DNA of 64,000 nucleotides from an uncultured Clostridia bacterium (lineage in GTDB: Bacteria > Bacillota > Clostridia > UBA1381): assembly GCA_934476675.1 (NCBI GenBank), contig CAKSOE010000005.1:67012-131011 (forward strand), given 5' to 3'. How positions within the stretch are numbered: the stretch's first letter is position 1; every line of letters begins with the position of its first letter. Position numbers and translations under genes: made by a program. The notes beneath the pieces were generated by a model that did no database searches, had not been told where the DNA came from, and worked only from the letters and a program-made list of their open reading frames with translations. Positions 1 through 7,580 of the stretch are shown piece after piece.

Positions 1-18
1 ATTTTGATTACCTCTTTC
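1..18 (-). other. Possible ribosome binding site and start of the next gene
   Basis: On the minus strand, downstream of ilvN, an AAAGAGG Shine-Dalgarno is followed by about eight bases and then AT at the window edge. One more G would make an ATG start. In many ilvBN operons the next gene is ilvC, but nothing of its coding sequence is visible here, so the identity is inference only. Confidence 0.35.
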
Positions 19-30
19 TTTATTTAAAAA

Positions 31-531
31 TTATTTATCAATTTTTAACGTGTTTGAACCTCTTTCGAGGGCGGTCATGCCGGTACGCGCGATTTCCTCA
101 ACGCCGTACTGCGATACCATATCAATGAACGCATTCAGCTTCTGATCGCTGCCCGTAAGCTCTGCGGTCAGTGTCGTGGGCGAAATATCAACGATATTCG
201 CTCTGAAAACGTTCGTGATTTCAATTACCTCGCTCCTTGTTTTGGGCGAGCTTTTTATTTTTACGAGAACAAGTCCTCTTTTTACGCTGTCGCTTGATTT
301 TAAGGTTTTGATTTTTATAACCTCAATAATCTTGGAAAGCTGCTTTGAAACCTGCTCCACAAGCTGTTCATCGCCCTGTACCTCGATGGTAATTCGGGAT
401 ACAAGCTCATCGGAGGTCGGCCCTACCGACAGCGAATGAATGTTAAAGCTTCTGCGGGAGAATAATCCGACTACTCTTGAAAGTACGCCGGGGTGGTTTT
501 CAACCAATACGGATAAAGTATATTTTTCCAT
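31..531 (-). CDS. ilvN: Acetolactate synthase small (regulatory) subunit
   Basis: This 166-aa protein is the regulatory subunit of acetohydroxyacid synthase, the first common enzyme of branched-chain amino acid synthesis. An N-terminal ACT domain spans about residues 3-76 (YTLSVLVENHPGVLSRV, with FNIHSLSVG following), and the C-terminal IlvN domain fills residues 80-160. Its length is normal for the short bacterial IlvN class (160-175 aa). The ATG follows the TAA stop of ilvB directly, and the AAGGAGG Shine-Dalgarno lies inside the end of ilvB, so the two are translationally coupled. Family knowledge says the ACT domain binds valine for feedback inhibition. Confidence 0.96.
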   Translation of the reverse strand: MEKYTLSVLVENHPGVLSRVVGLFSRRSFNIHSLSVGPTSDELVSRITIEVQGDEQLVEQVSKQLSKIIEVIKIKTLKSSDSVKRGLVLVKIKSSPKTRSEVIEITNVFRANIVDISPTTLTAELTGSDQKLNAFIDMVSQYGVEEIARTGMTALERGSNTLKIDK

Positions 532-2205
532 TTATTTATCCTCCTTTTCGGGCAGTACGTCTGCATTCAGTGCGTCACCCGTAGGTTCATACGGGCTGAC
601 CGATACCACCAAAAGGTACGATTTGTCGTCAGCCATCATTTCGTCTATCGCCGCGGCGATATTGCTGTTTTCGCTGATGTAACCGTTCTTTATTCCGTAC
701 GCATCGGCAAGCTTGTTAAAATCGGGGCTCCCCTCAATGCTTACGGACTGATAATTTGATTTATACAGCAGATACTGATGTTCGTGAACCATACCCAGAC
801 GGTCGTTTTTAAATACAACCATCTTTACCGGAATATTGTGCTGGCACATAGTTCCCAGCTCCGGCAAATCCATCTGGAAGCTTCCGTCACCCATTACCGC
901 GATAACGGGAACATCTTTCTGAGCCGCCGACGCGCCGATTGCGGCAGGCAGTCCGTAGCCCATCGTTCCGAATCCGCCCGAAGTGATAAACGAACGCGGA
1001 TTTTTAAAGGTGAAGTAGTTTGAAACCCATATCTGATTCTGTCCTACCTCTGTCGAAAGATAAACATCGGAGTTTGTCTTTTCCGACAGAACTTTAAGGA
1101 AATACTTCGGATTTACATATCCGTTGTCTGCGCTGTCAATCTTCTGAGCATATTTTTTGTTAAGCTCTTTCATTTCTCCGTCCCATGACGGTGTTGTTTT
1201 AAAGTCGCCCACAAGCGGCAAAAGCTGCGTTAAAACGTCTTTAATATCACCCACAACCGGAATAAGCGGCTGTGTGTTTTTGCCGATTTCGGCAGGGTCA
1301 ATATCTATATGCACAAGCTTTTTGACCTCTTTAAGTCCCTTGATATGAGCTGTGCTTCTGTCGCCGAGCCTTGTACCCAGACCCAGTATGAAATCACTGC
1401 GGTTTAAAGCATTATTCGCCTTTTTCTGACCGTGCGAACCAATCATGCCCATATATTTTTCACTGTCCGTCGGAACAGCGCCTATTCCCATCATAGTGGT
1501 GACAACGGGAATACCTGTTTTTTCGGTAAGCTCCCTAAGCTCGTCCACCGCGTCCGAAAGAACAACTCCGCCGCCGGCAAGAATAATCGGCTTCTGGGAT
1601 TTGTGCATTGCTTCGGCAACCTTTTTAATCTGCGCCTCGTTAGCTTTGTCCAAAAGGCGGTAGCCTCTGATGTTAAGCTCCTCTTCTTCGTCGGGATAGT
1701 CAAATTCACGCTTTAACAAATCCATCGGAAAATCAATCAGCACAGGTCCCGGTCTGCCTGTATTTGCAATGTAAAACGCTTCGTTCAGAACACGTCTTAT
1801 TTCAAGTCCGTTTCTGATAAGGCAGCTGTGCTTTACAAAAGGAAGCGTTGCCCCCGTGATGTCGACCTCCTGGAATGCGTCCTTGCCGATAAGCGGCGAC
1901 GATACCTGACCCGTCAGCACAACCATAGGCACACTGTCCATAAATGCGGTAGCAATGCCTGTTATAAGGTTTGTTGCGCCCGGACCGGAGGTGGCGGTAC
2001 AAACTCCCGCACGCTTCGTCACCCGCGCATAACCCGACGCCATATGCGCCGCGCCCTGCTCGTTTCTGGTAAGCACGTGCTTTATCGAGGAGAACGAAAG
2101 CCTGTCGATTATAGGACAGTTGGCTGCGCCCGGATACCCGAACACAATTTTCACACCGTTTCGCTCCAAGGTTCTTACAACCATTTCAGCACCGGTAATT
2201 TTCAA
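532..2205 (-). CDS. ilvB: Acetolactate synthase large (catalytic) subunit
   Basis: This 557-aa ThDP-dependent enzyme condenses pyruvate with pyruvate or 2-oxobutyrate. It has the three-domain layout of the family. The N-terminal Pyr domain carries the catalytic glutamate in RNEQGAAHMASGYAR (about residue 48), a central FAD-binding-like domain covers about 190-330, and the C-terminal PP domain carries the ThDP/Mg motif GDGSFQMDLPEL near residue 437. Translation starts at TTG, preceded by AGGAGG at seven bases; no upstream ATG fits. The partner ilvN follows with no gap. A sigma-A promoter lies about 150 bp upstream, leaving a leader with a stem-loop but no recognisable T-box. Confidence 0.97.
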   Translation of the reverse strand: MKITGAEMVVRTLERNGVKIVFGYPGAANCPIIDRLSFSSIKHVLTRNEQGAAHMASGYARVTKRAGVCTATSGPGATNLITGIATAFMDSVPMVVLTGQVSSPLIGKDAFQEVDITGATLPFVKHSCLIRNGLEIRRVLNEAFYIANTGRPGPVLIDFPMDLLKREFDYPDEEEELNIRGYRLLDKANEAQIKKVAEAMHKSQKPIILAGGGVVLSDAVDELRELTEKTGIPVVTTMMGIGAVPTDSEKYMGMIGSHGQKKANNALNRSDFILGLGTRLGDRSTAHIKGLKEVKKLVHIDIDPAEIGKNTQPLIPVVGDIKDVLTQLLPLVGDFKTTPSWDGEMKELNKKYAQKIDSADNGYVNPKYFLKVLSEKTNSDVYLSTEVGQNQIWVSNYFTFKNPRSFITSGGFGTMGYGLPAAIGASAAQKDVPVIAVMGDGSFQMDLPELGTMCQHNIPVKMVVFKNDRLGMVHEHQYLLYKSNYQSVSIEGSPDFNKLADAYGIKNGYISENSNIAAAIDEMMADDKSYLLVVSVSPYEPTGDALNADVLPEKEDK

Positions 2206-2235
2206 GAAAATTCCTCCTTTTTATTTTTGTTTTTT

Positions 2236-2260
2236 GCGTATGCACTGTTTGGCATACCGC
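2236..2260 (-). other. Stem-loop in the ilvB leader
   Basis: The ilvB 5' leader contains an imperfect hairpin with arms GCGGTATGC and GCATACGC around a CAAACAGT loop. On the minus strand it is followed by an A-rich run rather than U residues, so it is not an obvious terminator. It may shape leader RNA structure or stability. No leader peptide rich in Leu, Val or Ile codons and no T-box core were seen. Confidence 0.4.
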
Positions 2261-2357
2261 ATACCATCTGTTTTTGGAAGATGGCGGTGAAAGCGTGTTG
2301 TATTATTACGCTCCTTTTCCGCTCTTGTGTGAGAGGAAATTCTTCTTATACTATTTT

Positions 2358-2386
2358 ATTTTATCAGCCTTGTTAGCGATTGTCAA
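2358..2386 (-). promoter_or_regulatory. Sigma-A promoter of ilvBN
   Basis: The minus strand reads TTGACA (2386-2381), a 17-bp spacer, then TAAAAT (2363-2358). Hexamers and spacing are near consensus. Transcription would start near 2350 and give a leader of about 145 nt before the TTG start of ilvB. Confidence 0.8.
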
Positions 2387-2624
2387 CTTTTTTTTTGTAT
2401 ATTGTTAGAGTTTGATATTTATAGCGTCGTTAATAATTTTTTTTTGTATATTTTCATACGCTTTAACCGTTCTTATTTGCAAAATGGTATTGGCAAAATG
2501 CTCTGATAGGGATATAATGATAATAGAAAAGGCAGAATTCAAACAGTTATGCCTTAAACAAACTATTTTTTACAATAGCCGTCCATTGGCATGTGGGGCG
2601 GCTATTGTACTTTTATTGAACAAA
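2387..2624. other. AT-rich intergenic region between thiD and the ilvB promoter
   Basis: No coding sequence with a ribosome binding site was seen. The one clear structure is a stem-loop at 2572-2609 with 10-bp arms ACAATAGCCG and CGGCTATTGT, lying just past the thiD stop. Neither strand has a strong U tract after it, so it may be a weak terminator or a processing or stability structure at the thiD mRNA end. Confidence 0.4.
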
Positions 2625-3416
2625 TTATCCAATTGTATTATAATTGTAAACATGATTTAACGGGCCGGAGCCTTTGCCCAGATCAAGCATGGCGGCAAGC
2701 GCACCCGTTAAGTATTCTTTGGCATTCTTTATGCTTTCGTCAAGGCTTTTTCCGTCAGCAAGGCTGCAGGCTATTGCAGAGGAAAGCGTACAGCCCGTTC
2801 CGTGCGTGTTCGGATTGTTTATTCTTTCCGATTTGTACCAGTTAACGGTTTCGTTAAAATAGAGCAAATCTGTTGCGTCGTTTACCAGATGTCCGCCTTT
2901 CACCAGTATTGCGCCGCTGTATTTCTTTGAAATCAGCCTTGCTGCCGAAATCATGTCCTGCTCATTCGTTATTTTAATTCCGCTTAAAACCTCGGCTTCG
3001 GGTATATTCGGCGTGATAACCTCCGCCATCGGCAGCAAAATATCGGTCAGTGCGGTCTGCGCCTCCTCCGAAATCAAACGGCAGCCGCTTGTCGAAACCA
3101 TAACCGGATCGACAACGATTTTCTGTGCCTTATATTCGCTCAGTTTTTCGGCAATTACTTTTATAATCTCGCTGTTCGATACCATACCTATCTTCACGCT
3201 GTCGGGGAAAATATCGGTAAAAACCGCGTCAAGCTGCTGCCCGACAAATTCGGGCGATGCCTCCGATATACCGAACACTCCTGTTGTGTTCTGCGCCGTG
3301 AGCGCGGTAATCACGCTCATGGCGTACATTCTGTGCGCCGTTATTGTTTTTATGTCGGCTTGTATTCCCGCGCCGCCGCTTGAATCCGAACCGGCGATTG
3401 TCAGTACCTTTTTCAT
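2625..3416 (-). CDS. thiD: Hydroxymethylpyrimidine/phosphomethylpyrimidine kinase
   Basis: This 263-aa ribokinase-fold enzyme phosphorylates HMP to HMP-P and HMP-PP, the pyrimidine precursor of thiamine. The N-terminus VLTIAGSDSSGGAGIQAD is the family's substrate-binding signature. VVDPVMVSTSG lies near residue 105, and the C-terminal NTHGTGCTLSSAIA anion-hole motif carries the catalytic base aspartate/GTG region. The length is typical (260-270 aa). It is the last gene of the TPP-riboswitch operon and follows the HAD phosphatase by 15 bp, with AAAGGA upstream of its ATG. Confidence 0.96.
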   Translation of the reverse strand: MKKVLTIAGSDSSGGAGIQADIKTITAHRMYAMSVITALTAQNTTGVFGISEASPEFVGQQLDAVFTDIFPDSVKIGMVSNSEIIKVIAEKLSEYKAQKIVVDPVMVSTSGCRLISEEAQTALTDILLPMAEVITPNIPEAEVLSGIKITNEQDMISAARLISKKYSGAILVKGGHLVNDATDLLYFNETVNWYKSERINNPNTHGTGCTLSSAIACSLADGKSLDESIKNAKEYLTGALAAMLDLGKGSGPLNHVYNYNTIG

Positions 3417-3431
3417 GGCTATACATTCCTT

Positions 3432-4079
3432 TCACTCTAAAATGCGGCATAAATCCGTCATATTATCGGTATAATAATCCGCAATATCCTTTAATTTCTC
3501 TTGATTTTCTTCGTGCCTGTCATATATTCCGGCAACGGTAAACCCTGCTTTTTTTGCTGTTTCGGCGGCGTAGAGCGCGTCCTCAAGCACAAGCGTATTG
3601 CGCTTGTCCGTTCCGAGAAATTCCAAAGCCTTTTCGTATATAACGGGCGAGGTTTTTCCGCTGCCTGCGTTCGTGCAGGTGAAAATCTGCGGAAAATATT
3701 TTAAAATTCCGGTGCGCTCCAAAGCCGCTTTTACAAGGTATTCATCTGTGGCGGTGGCAATACACATTTTTACGCCGTTTTCGCTTAACTTTTTAAGAAA
3801 ATCCTCCACGCCGTCCTTGCATTGCACCTCATACCGGTATTTGTCCTCGACCATTTTATTAACGCCGTCCGCTATTTCATCAACCGACAGACTGACACCG
3901 TATTCTGTTCTGTAATATATCGCAGCCTCCTGCAAGCTCATGCTGTTCAGCGTTTTTGCCAAATCCTCACGCGGCTTAATCCCGAGAGAAATAAGGTAAT
4001 CGCTGCCGATTGTGTCCCATATTTCCATCGAATCAAGCAGTGTGCCGTCAACGTCGAATATTGCACCCTTAACCGTCAT
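3432..4079 (-). CDS. HAD-superfamily phosphatase in the thiamine operon
   Basis: This 215-aa HAD hydrolase is of the beta-phosphoglucomutase-like subfamily. Motif I is FDVDGTLLDSM (residues 8-18), the cap is helical, motif II includes IATATDEY, a lysine lies near AGSGKTSP, and motif III/IV is VLEDALYAAETAKKAG. Its ATG overlaps the thiE stop (ATGA), and it sits between thiE and thiD under the TPP riboswitch. From context I infer a role in thiamine metabolism, for example dephosphorylating thiamine monophosphate or a phosphorylated precursor, because a thiL kinase is absent from this window. The substrate cannot be read from sequence. Confidence 0.85.
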   Translation of the reverse strand: MTVKGAIFDVDGTLLDSMEIWDTIGSDYLISLGIKPREDLAKTLNSMSLQEAAIYYRTEYGVSLSVDEIADGVNKMVEDKYRYEVQCKDGVEDFLKKLSENGVKMCIATATDEYLVKAALERTGILKYFPQIFTCTNAGSGKTSPVIYEKALEFLGTDKRNTLVLEDALYAAETAKKAGFTVAGIYDRHEENQEKLKDIADYYTDNMTDLCRILE

Positions 4080-4714
4080 TCTACCACGCCTTTCAGCTTT
4101 TCGGCAAGCGTTTTGCAGCTTTTTTCCACATCTTTTGCAGCAAATATGGCCGAAACAAGCGCTGCGCCGTCTATGCCGCTGCCCTTTAACTGCGATATGT
4201 TTTCTTCGTTGATTCCGCCTATCGCAACCACAGGAATACTTACGGCAGCGCAGATTTTTTTAAGCGTTTCAAGCGGAACGTCCGCAGCGTCGGTTTTGGT
4301 TGACGTATTAAACACTGCGCCGACCCCCAGGTAATCTGCGCCGTCGCGCTCCGCCTTTACAGCCTGTTCGACAGTCTGCGCCGATACGCCCAAAATCATA
4401 TCGTCGCCGATAAGCTTTCTCGCGTCGGACGCAGCCATATCCTCCTGACCGATATGAAGTCCGTCTGCGCCGCATTTCACCGCTATGTCCGCATTGTCGT
4501 TTATAATAAACGGAATGTTGTTTTTATTGCAGAGTTTTTTTATTTCAGCCGCTTCGGCAAAAAATTTGTCTGCGCCAAGATCCTTTTCCCTAAGCTGCAA
4601 ACAGGTTATTCCGCCCTTTATCGCACATTCGATCTGCTCGTAAAGACTTTGCTTTGTCGCCCAGCGTCTGTCCGTAACGGCGTACAGAAACATATATTTT
4701 TTATCGCACTTCAT
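4076..4714 (-). CDS. thiE: Thiamine-phosphate synthase
   Basis: This 212-aa TIM-barrel enzyme joins HMP-PP and thiazole phosphate to make thiamine monophosphate. Visible motifs are YAVTDRRW near the N-terminus, LQLREKDLGADKF for pyrophosphate binding, INDNADIAVKCGADGLHIGQED, GVSAQTVEQA, and the C-terminal IPVVAIGGINEENI. The start at 4714 (MKCDKK) is chosen because AGAGGTG lies seven bases upstream. A start eight codons earlier would have no ribosome binding site of its own. It overlaps the end of thiM by 14 bp and its own stop overlaps the HAD start. Confidence 0.95.
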   Translation of the reverse strand: MKCDKKYMFLYAVTDRRWATKQSLYEQIECAIKGGITCLQLREKDLGADKFFAEAAEIKKLCNKNNIPFIINDNADIAVKCGADGLHIGQEDMAASDARKLIGDDMILGVSAQTVEQAVKAERDGADYLGVGAVFNTSTKTDAADVPLETLKKICAAVSIPVVAIGGINEENISQLKGSGIDGAALVSAIFAAKDVEKSCKTLAEKLKGVVE

Positions 4715-5510
4715 ACTTCGCACCTCTTTCAAGGTCATCGCCCGTGAGATTATAAACAGCGTCTATGATATAATTTCTGTATGAGGAGTTGCCGTCAAGA
4801 GATGTCATTCTCCCGGCGCCTTTTTCGCCGCACAGTCCCATTGTGCAGACAGCCGCCGCACAGGCGGTAAGAATATCGTCCTTATTTGCCGCAGCAAACG
4901 CCGTCATAAGCGCCGAAAGCTGGCAGCCCGTTCCTGTTATGCTGCTCATCATCTTGTTTCCGTTGTTTATAAGGAATGTTTTTGTTCCGTCCGTTACAAT
5001 ATCGGTTTTGCCCGTAACCGCAACAACTGCGCCTGTTTTTAAAGCAAATTTTTTCGCAGTTTCAACCATATCGTCGTTTATTGCGTCAGTTTCTCCGGCG
5101 TCAACACCCTTTGTGTTAGCGCTCTCTCCGGCAAGCGTCTTTATTTCCGACGCATTTCCGCGGATAACCGAAAATTTTACTTCACTGAGCAGCTTAACCG
5201 CCGTATCGGTTCGGAGCGCCGACGCACCTGCGCCGACAGGGTCAAGCAATACGGGGATATTAAGCTCGTTTGCCTTTTTTCCCGATATGAACATTGATTT
5301 GATCGTTCTTTCGTTAAGCGTTCCGATGTTGATGTTAAGACCGGAGCATATGCTTGTTATGTCCGCCGCTTCAAGCGGTTCGTCCGCCATAATCGGCGAC
5401 GCTCCGCAGGCTAAAAGTATATTTGCACAGTCGTTTACCGTCACATAGTTTGTGATATTATGCACAACCGGCGAAAGCTTTCTTACGTTTTCTGATTTTT
5501 CCTTAAACAT
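4701..5510 (-). CDS. thiM: Hydroxyethylthiazole kinase
   Basis: This 269-aa ribokinase-fold enzyme phosphorylates the salvaged thiazole moiety. Recognisable parts are VHNITNYVTVNDCAN near the N-terminus, MADEPLEAADI, DPVGAGAS for substrate binding, and SSITGTGCQLSALM carrying the catalytic cysteine region. The start at 5510 (MFKEKS) has AAAGGAAG five bases upstream; an in-frame codon ten residues earlier lies inside cytX without a site. It overlaps the cytX stop by 8 bp. With cytX, thiE and thiD it forms a salvage-only route from HMP and thiazole; thiC and thiG are not present here. Confidence 0.95.
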   Translation of the reverse strand: MFKEKSENVRKLSPVVHNITNYVTVNDCANILLACGASPIMADEPLEAADITSICSGLNINIGTLNERTIKSMFISGKKANELNIPVLLDPVGAGASALRTDTAVKLLSEVKFSVIRGNASEIKTLAGESANTKGVDAGETDAINDDMVETAKKFALKTGAVVAVTGKTDIVTDGTKTFLINNGNKMMSSITGTGCQLSALMTAFAAANKDDILTACAAAVCTMGLCGEKGAGRMTSLDGNSSYRNYIIDAVYNLTGDDLERGAKYEVR

Positions 5511-6696
5511 TTTTACTTCCTTTCTGTGTCGCAGACACACTCTTGATTTTATTTGCTATATAGCACAGCACACCCGTAACTGCCATTACGGGCAGCGTGT
5601 TTCCCAAAACAAAGTCGAAATTCATCGAACAGCGGTACATCACAAAGCCTGCTGCCCATACCGCAAGGTTTATTGCGTCAATGCCCTTGTGCGAGCTGTC
5701 CTTTTTCAGTATGTAGTAGTCGACAATCTGAACTGCAATCATCGGCGCAAAAACCGAACCGATAAAGTATAAAAATCCCTCATAATATCCGGTTTTGGTG
5801 AGTATCGCAAGCAATGTTCCGACAACGCATACGGCAATAGCGGCATATTTTTGATTGATTTTTTCGTATATGCTCACACTGCTTATTCCGGCTGAATACA
5901 CATCGAGGAATGTGGTTGTTACGGTGGAGAATATTATTATAATCAGAGCCGCAATGCCGAGTCCCGCTTTAACCATTATAACCGCAATATCGGTTTCGCC
6001 GGTGAAAAGCGCAGCGCCAAGACCTATTATATACATCCAGCAGCTTATAACAAAATATACCGCCGAGCTTACCAATGACGGCTTACAGTTGTTTTCCGCC
6101 TCTCTTGTGTAGTCGGAAATAAGCGGCAGCCACGAAAGCGGCATCGCAACCGCAAGCTCTACCGCTGCGCCGAAGCTTATTGCTTCTTCTGCCGCCGCGG
6201 AGGAATTTCCCTTAAAGATTACAAAGCTCATTACGACCGTCAGCAAGAACAGCAGACCCATCGCAATGCAGTTTATGACGTTCATGTTTTTCATGCCGAT
6301 AAACAGCCACAAAATTATGAGCAGTCCGATTACAACGCACCAAAGGTTTGTGCCGATAAATGATGCCGCACCCTGTGCCGCGGCGGCGCCGTTGGCAATC
6401 ATAACAGCCGTCCAGCCGATAAGCTGAATGATATTAAGCAGTGAAAACAGCTTTGCGCCGTTCATTCCGAAAGACATTTTAACGGTTTCCATGGAGCTTT
6501 TTCTGGTTTTTCCGCCGATAACTCCGGCAAGAAACAGCAGTATGCAGCCGATAATATGACCTGTGATTATCGCTGCGATGCCCTTCGAAAAGCCTAACGG
6601 TGCAAAATAAGTTCCCGTAAGTATTTCCGAAATCGAAACGCCTGCGCCGAACCATATCAGTCCGTTTGTGAATAAAGTTGTTTTTTCATTTTTCAT
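5503..6696 (-). CDS. cytX: CytX-type hydroxymethylpyrimidine permease
   Basis: This 397-aa inner-membrane transporter is of the NCS1 cytosine/purine permease family, with about 12 hydrophobic segments. The GLIWFGAGVSISEILTGT segment near the N-terminus and PLSWLPLISDYTRE near residue 185 are typical of CytX. Family knowledge links CytX to uptake of HMP, and the place here, first gene after a TPP riboswitch with thiM-thiE-thiD downstream, agrees. Its ATG is preceded by GGAG at eight bases, inside the recurrent GCCG hairpin/Shine-Dalgarno motif described at 6697-6733. Confidence 0.92.
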   Translation of the reverse strand: MKNEKTTLFTNGLIWFGAGVSISEILTGTYFAPLGFSKGIAAIITGHIIGCILLFLAGVIGGKTRKSSMETVKMSFGMNGAKLFSLLNIIQLIGWTAVMIANGAAAAQGAASFIGTNLWCVVIGLLIILWLFIGMKNMNVINCIAMGLLFLLTVVMSFVIFKGNSSAAAEEAISFGAAVELAVAMPLSWLPLISDYTREAENNCKPSLVSSAVYFVISCWMYIIGLGAALFTGETDIAVIMVKAGLGIAALIIIIFSTVTTTFLDVYSAGISSVSIYEKINQKYAAIAVCVVGTLLAILTKTGYYEGFLYFIGSVFAPMIAVQIVDYYILKKDSSHKGIDAINLAVWAAGFVMYRCSMNFDFVLGNTLPVMAVTGVLCYIANKIKSVSATQKGSKNV

Positions 6697-6733
6697 ATGT
6701 AAATCTCCGTTTCCGCCGCAAATGCGGCATAAA
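6697..6733 (-). promoter_or_regulatory. GCCG-hairpin/Shine-Dalgarno leader motif (copy 1, cytX)
   Basis: Minus strand: TTTATGCCGC-ATTT-GCGGC forms a 5-bp stem, then GGAAACGGAG supplies the Shine-Dalgarno, then the cytX ATG. The same arrangement occurs before unrelated genes at 34342, 41193 and 61450. Here it lies between the riboswitch terminator and the start codon. Confidence 0.7.
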
Positions 6734-6741
6734 TTTTTAAG

Positions 6742-6771
6742 AAAAAAAGAGTACCCTGAAACAGGATACTC
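6742..6771 (-). terminator. Intrinsic terminator of the TPP riboswitch expression platform
   Basis: Minus strand: arms GAGTATCCTG and CAGGGTACTC around a short TTT loop, followed by seven U residues. It sits directly 3' of the TPP aptamer and upstream of cytX, so it is the off switch: ligand-bound aptamer should favour this hairpin. Confidence 0.9.
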
Positions 6772-6792
6772 TCCGTAAATAAAGTGCAGTAT

Positions 6793-6879
6793 AAGCTTCC
6801 TACGCCGGCATTATCCGAATCAGGTTAAAGGGTCGAAGTAACACAACTTCCTCTCAGCCGCTTTTGACAGCTCCCCTGT
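6793..6879 (-). ncRNA. TPP (THI-box) riboswitch aptamer
   Basis: The minus strand carries the hallmark THI-box parts: AGGGGAGCT at the 5' end, GGCTGAGAGG in the middle, ACCCTTTAACCTGAT, then CGGATAATGCCGGCGTAGG and a closing AGCTT. The 5' and 3' ends (AGCT) pair as P1. It controls the cytX-thiM-thiE-HAD-thiD operon by transcription termination. Confidence 0.97.
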
Positions 6880-6888
6880 TTTTTCTAC

Positions 6889-6917
6889 ATTATATCACAG
6901 ACTTCGGCAAAAGTCAA
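6889..6917 (-). promoter_or_regulatory. Sigma-A promoter of the thiamine operon
   Basis: Minus strand: TTGACT (6917-6912), 17-bp spacer, TATAAT (6894-6889). Transcription would start a few bases before the TPP aptamer, as expected for a riboswitch leader. Confidence 0.85.
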
Positions 6918-6959
6918 GATGAATTTAACAAACAAAAGCAGTTTTTTTGTGCAAAACGA

Positions 6960-7562
6960 TTAATCAGCCAAAACAAAACCCGTGAAAAACTCCGGTCTGT
7001 GAAAATCAGGCTCCGGCGTATTTATCGGCGAATACGTAACGTAATGCTCACGCTCCGTATCCTCGCCGCATTTATATATGTTGCCGTACATATTTTTCGT
7101 ATATCCGCCGAAAATTTCGCTGATAAACTCAAACGGTATTGTAAACTGCAAAATCCATTTTTTATCGTCCGTATATGATTTAACCTCGAAATATTCGCGG
7201 TTTTTATCGGGCAGGGTAAAATCCTCACGGGAGGTGCGCAAGCCGAGATACATCGTGCCGAACGCATTGAATTCAAAATTGAGGTATCGTCTGTCACCCT
7301 CATTCGGACGTATGAACAGCTCCATGCAGCTGTCGCGGCAGACTGCGCTGTTCTGAGCCGTAAAGCGTGCCAGGAGCGGCTGTTCATCCGTTTGCAATTG
7401 AATGTGCAGCGCGTATTCGGAATACAGAATACGCGCTGTTGTGTGCGGTTTGTAGGAAAATTTCTGCCAGTTGATGTTATCTATTTTTGCAATGTCCGCC
7501 GTCTCCCATGCGGAATCCGTTAATGACGTTATTTTTTTGTCCGATTTTTTTATACAGTACAT
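6960..7562 (-). CDS. CBM9-like carbohydrate-binding domain protein
   Basis: This 200-aa protein resembles the family 9 carbohydrate-binding-like fold. It has a beta-sandwich pattern with LTDSAWETADIAKI at the start, ARILYSEYALHIQLQTDE, the SCMELFIRPNEGD motif, YLNFEFNAFGTMYLG and the late WILQFTIPFEFISEIFG. Proteins of this type are often free-standing and cytoplasmic. There is no signal peptide or membrane segment. It starts 18 bp after potD and appears to be the last gene of the pot operon, an odd partner for a polyamine transporter. Its ligand is unknown. Confidence 0.75.
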   Translation of the reverse strand: MYCIKKSDKKITSLTDSAWETADIAKIDNINWQKFSYKPHTTARILYSEYALHIQLQTDEQPLLARFTAQNSAVCRDSCMELFIRPNEGDRRYLNFEFNAFGTMYLGLRTSREDFTLPDKNREYFEVKSYTDDKKWILQFTIPFEFISEIFGGYTKNMYGNIYKCGEDTEREHYVTYSPINTPEPDFHRPEFFTGFVLAD

Positions 7563-7580
7563 TTATGCCGCTCACTTTCC

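Noticed and set aside
2206..2360. T-box leader of ilvB
   Set aside because: No AGGGTGG-type antiterminator core or specifier loop was found; only a simple stem-loop is present.
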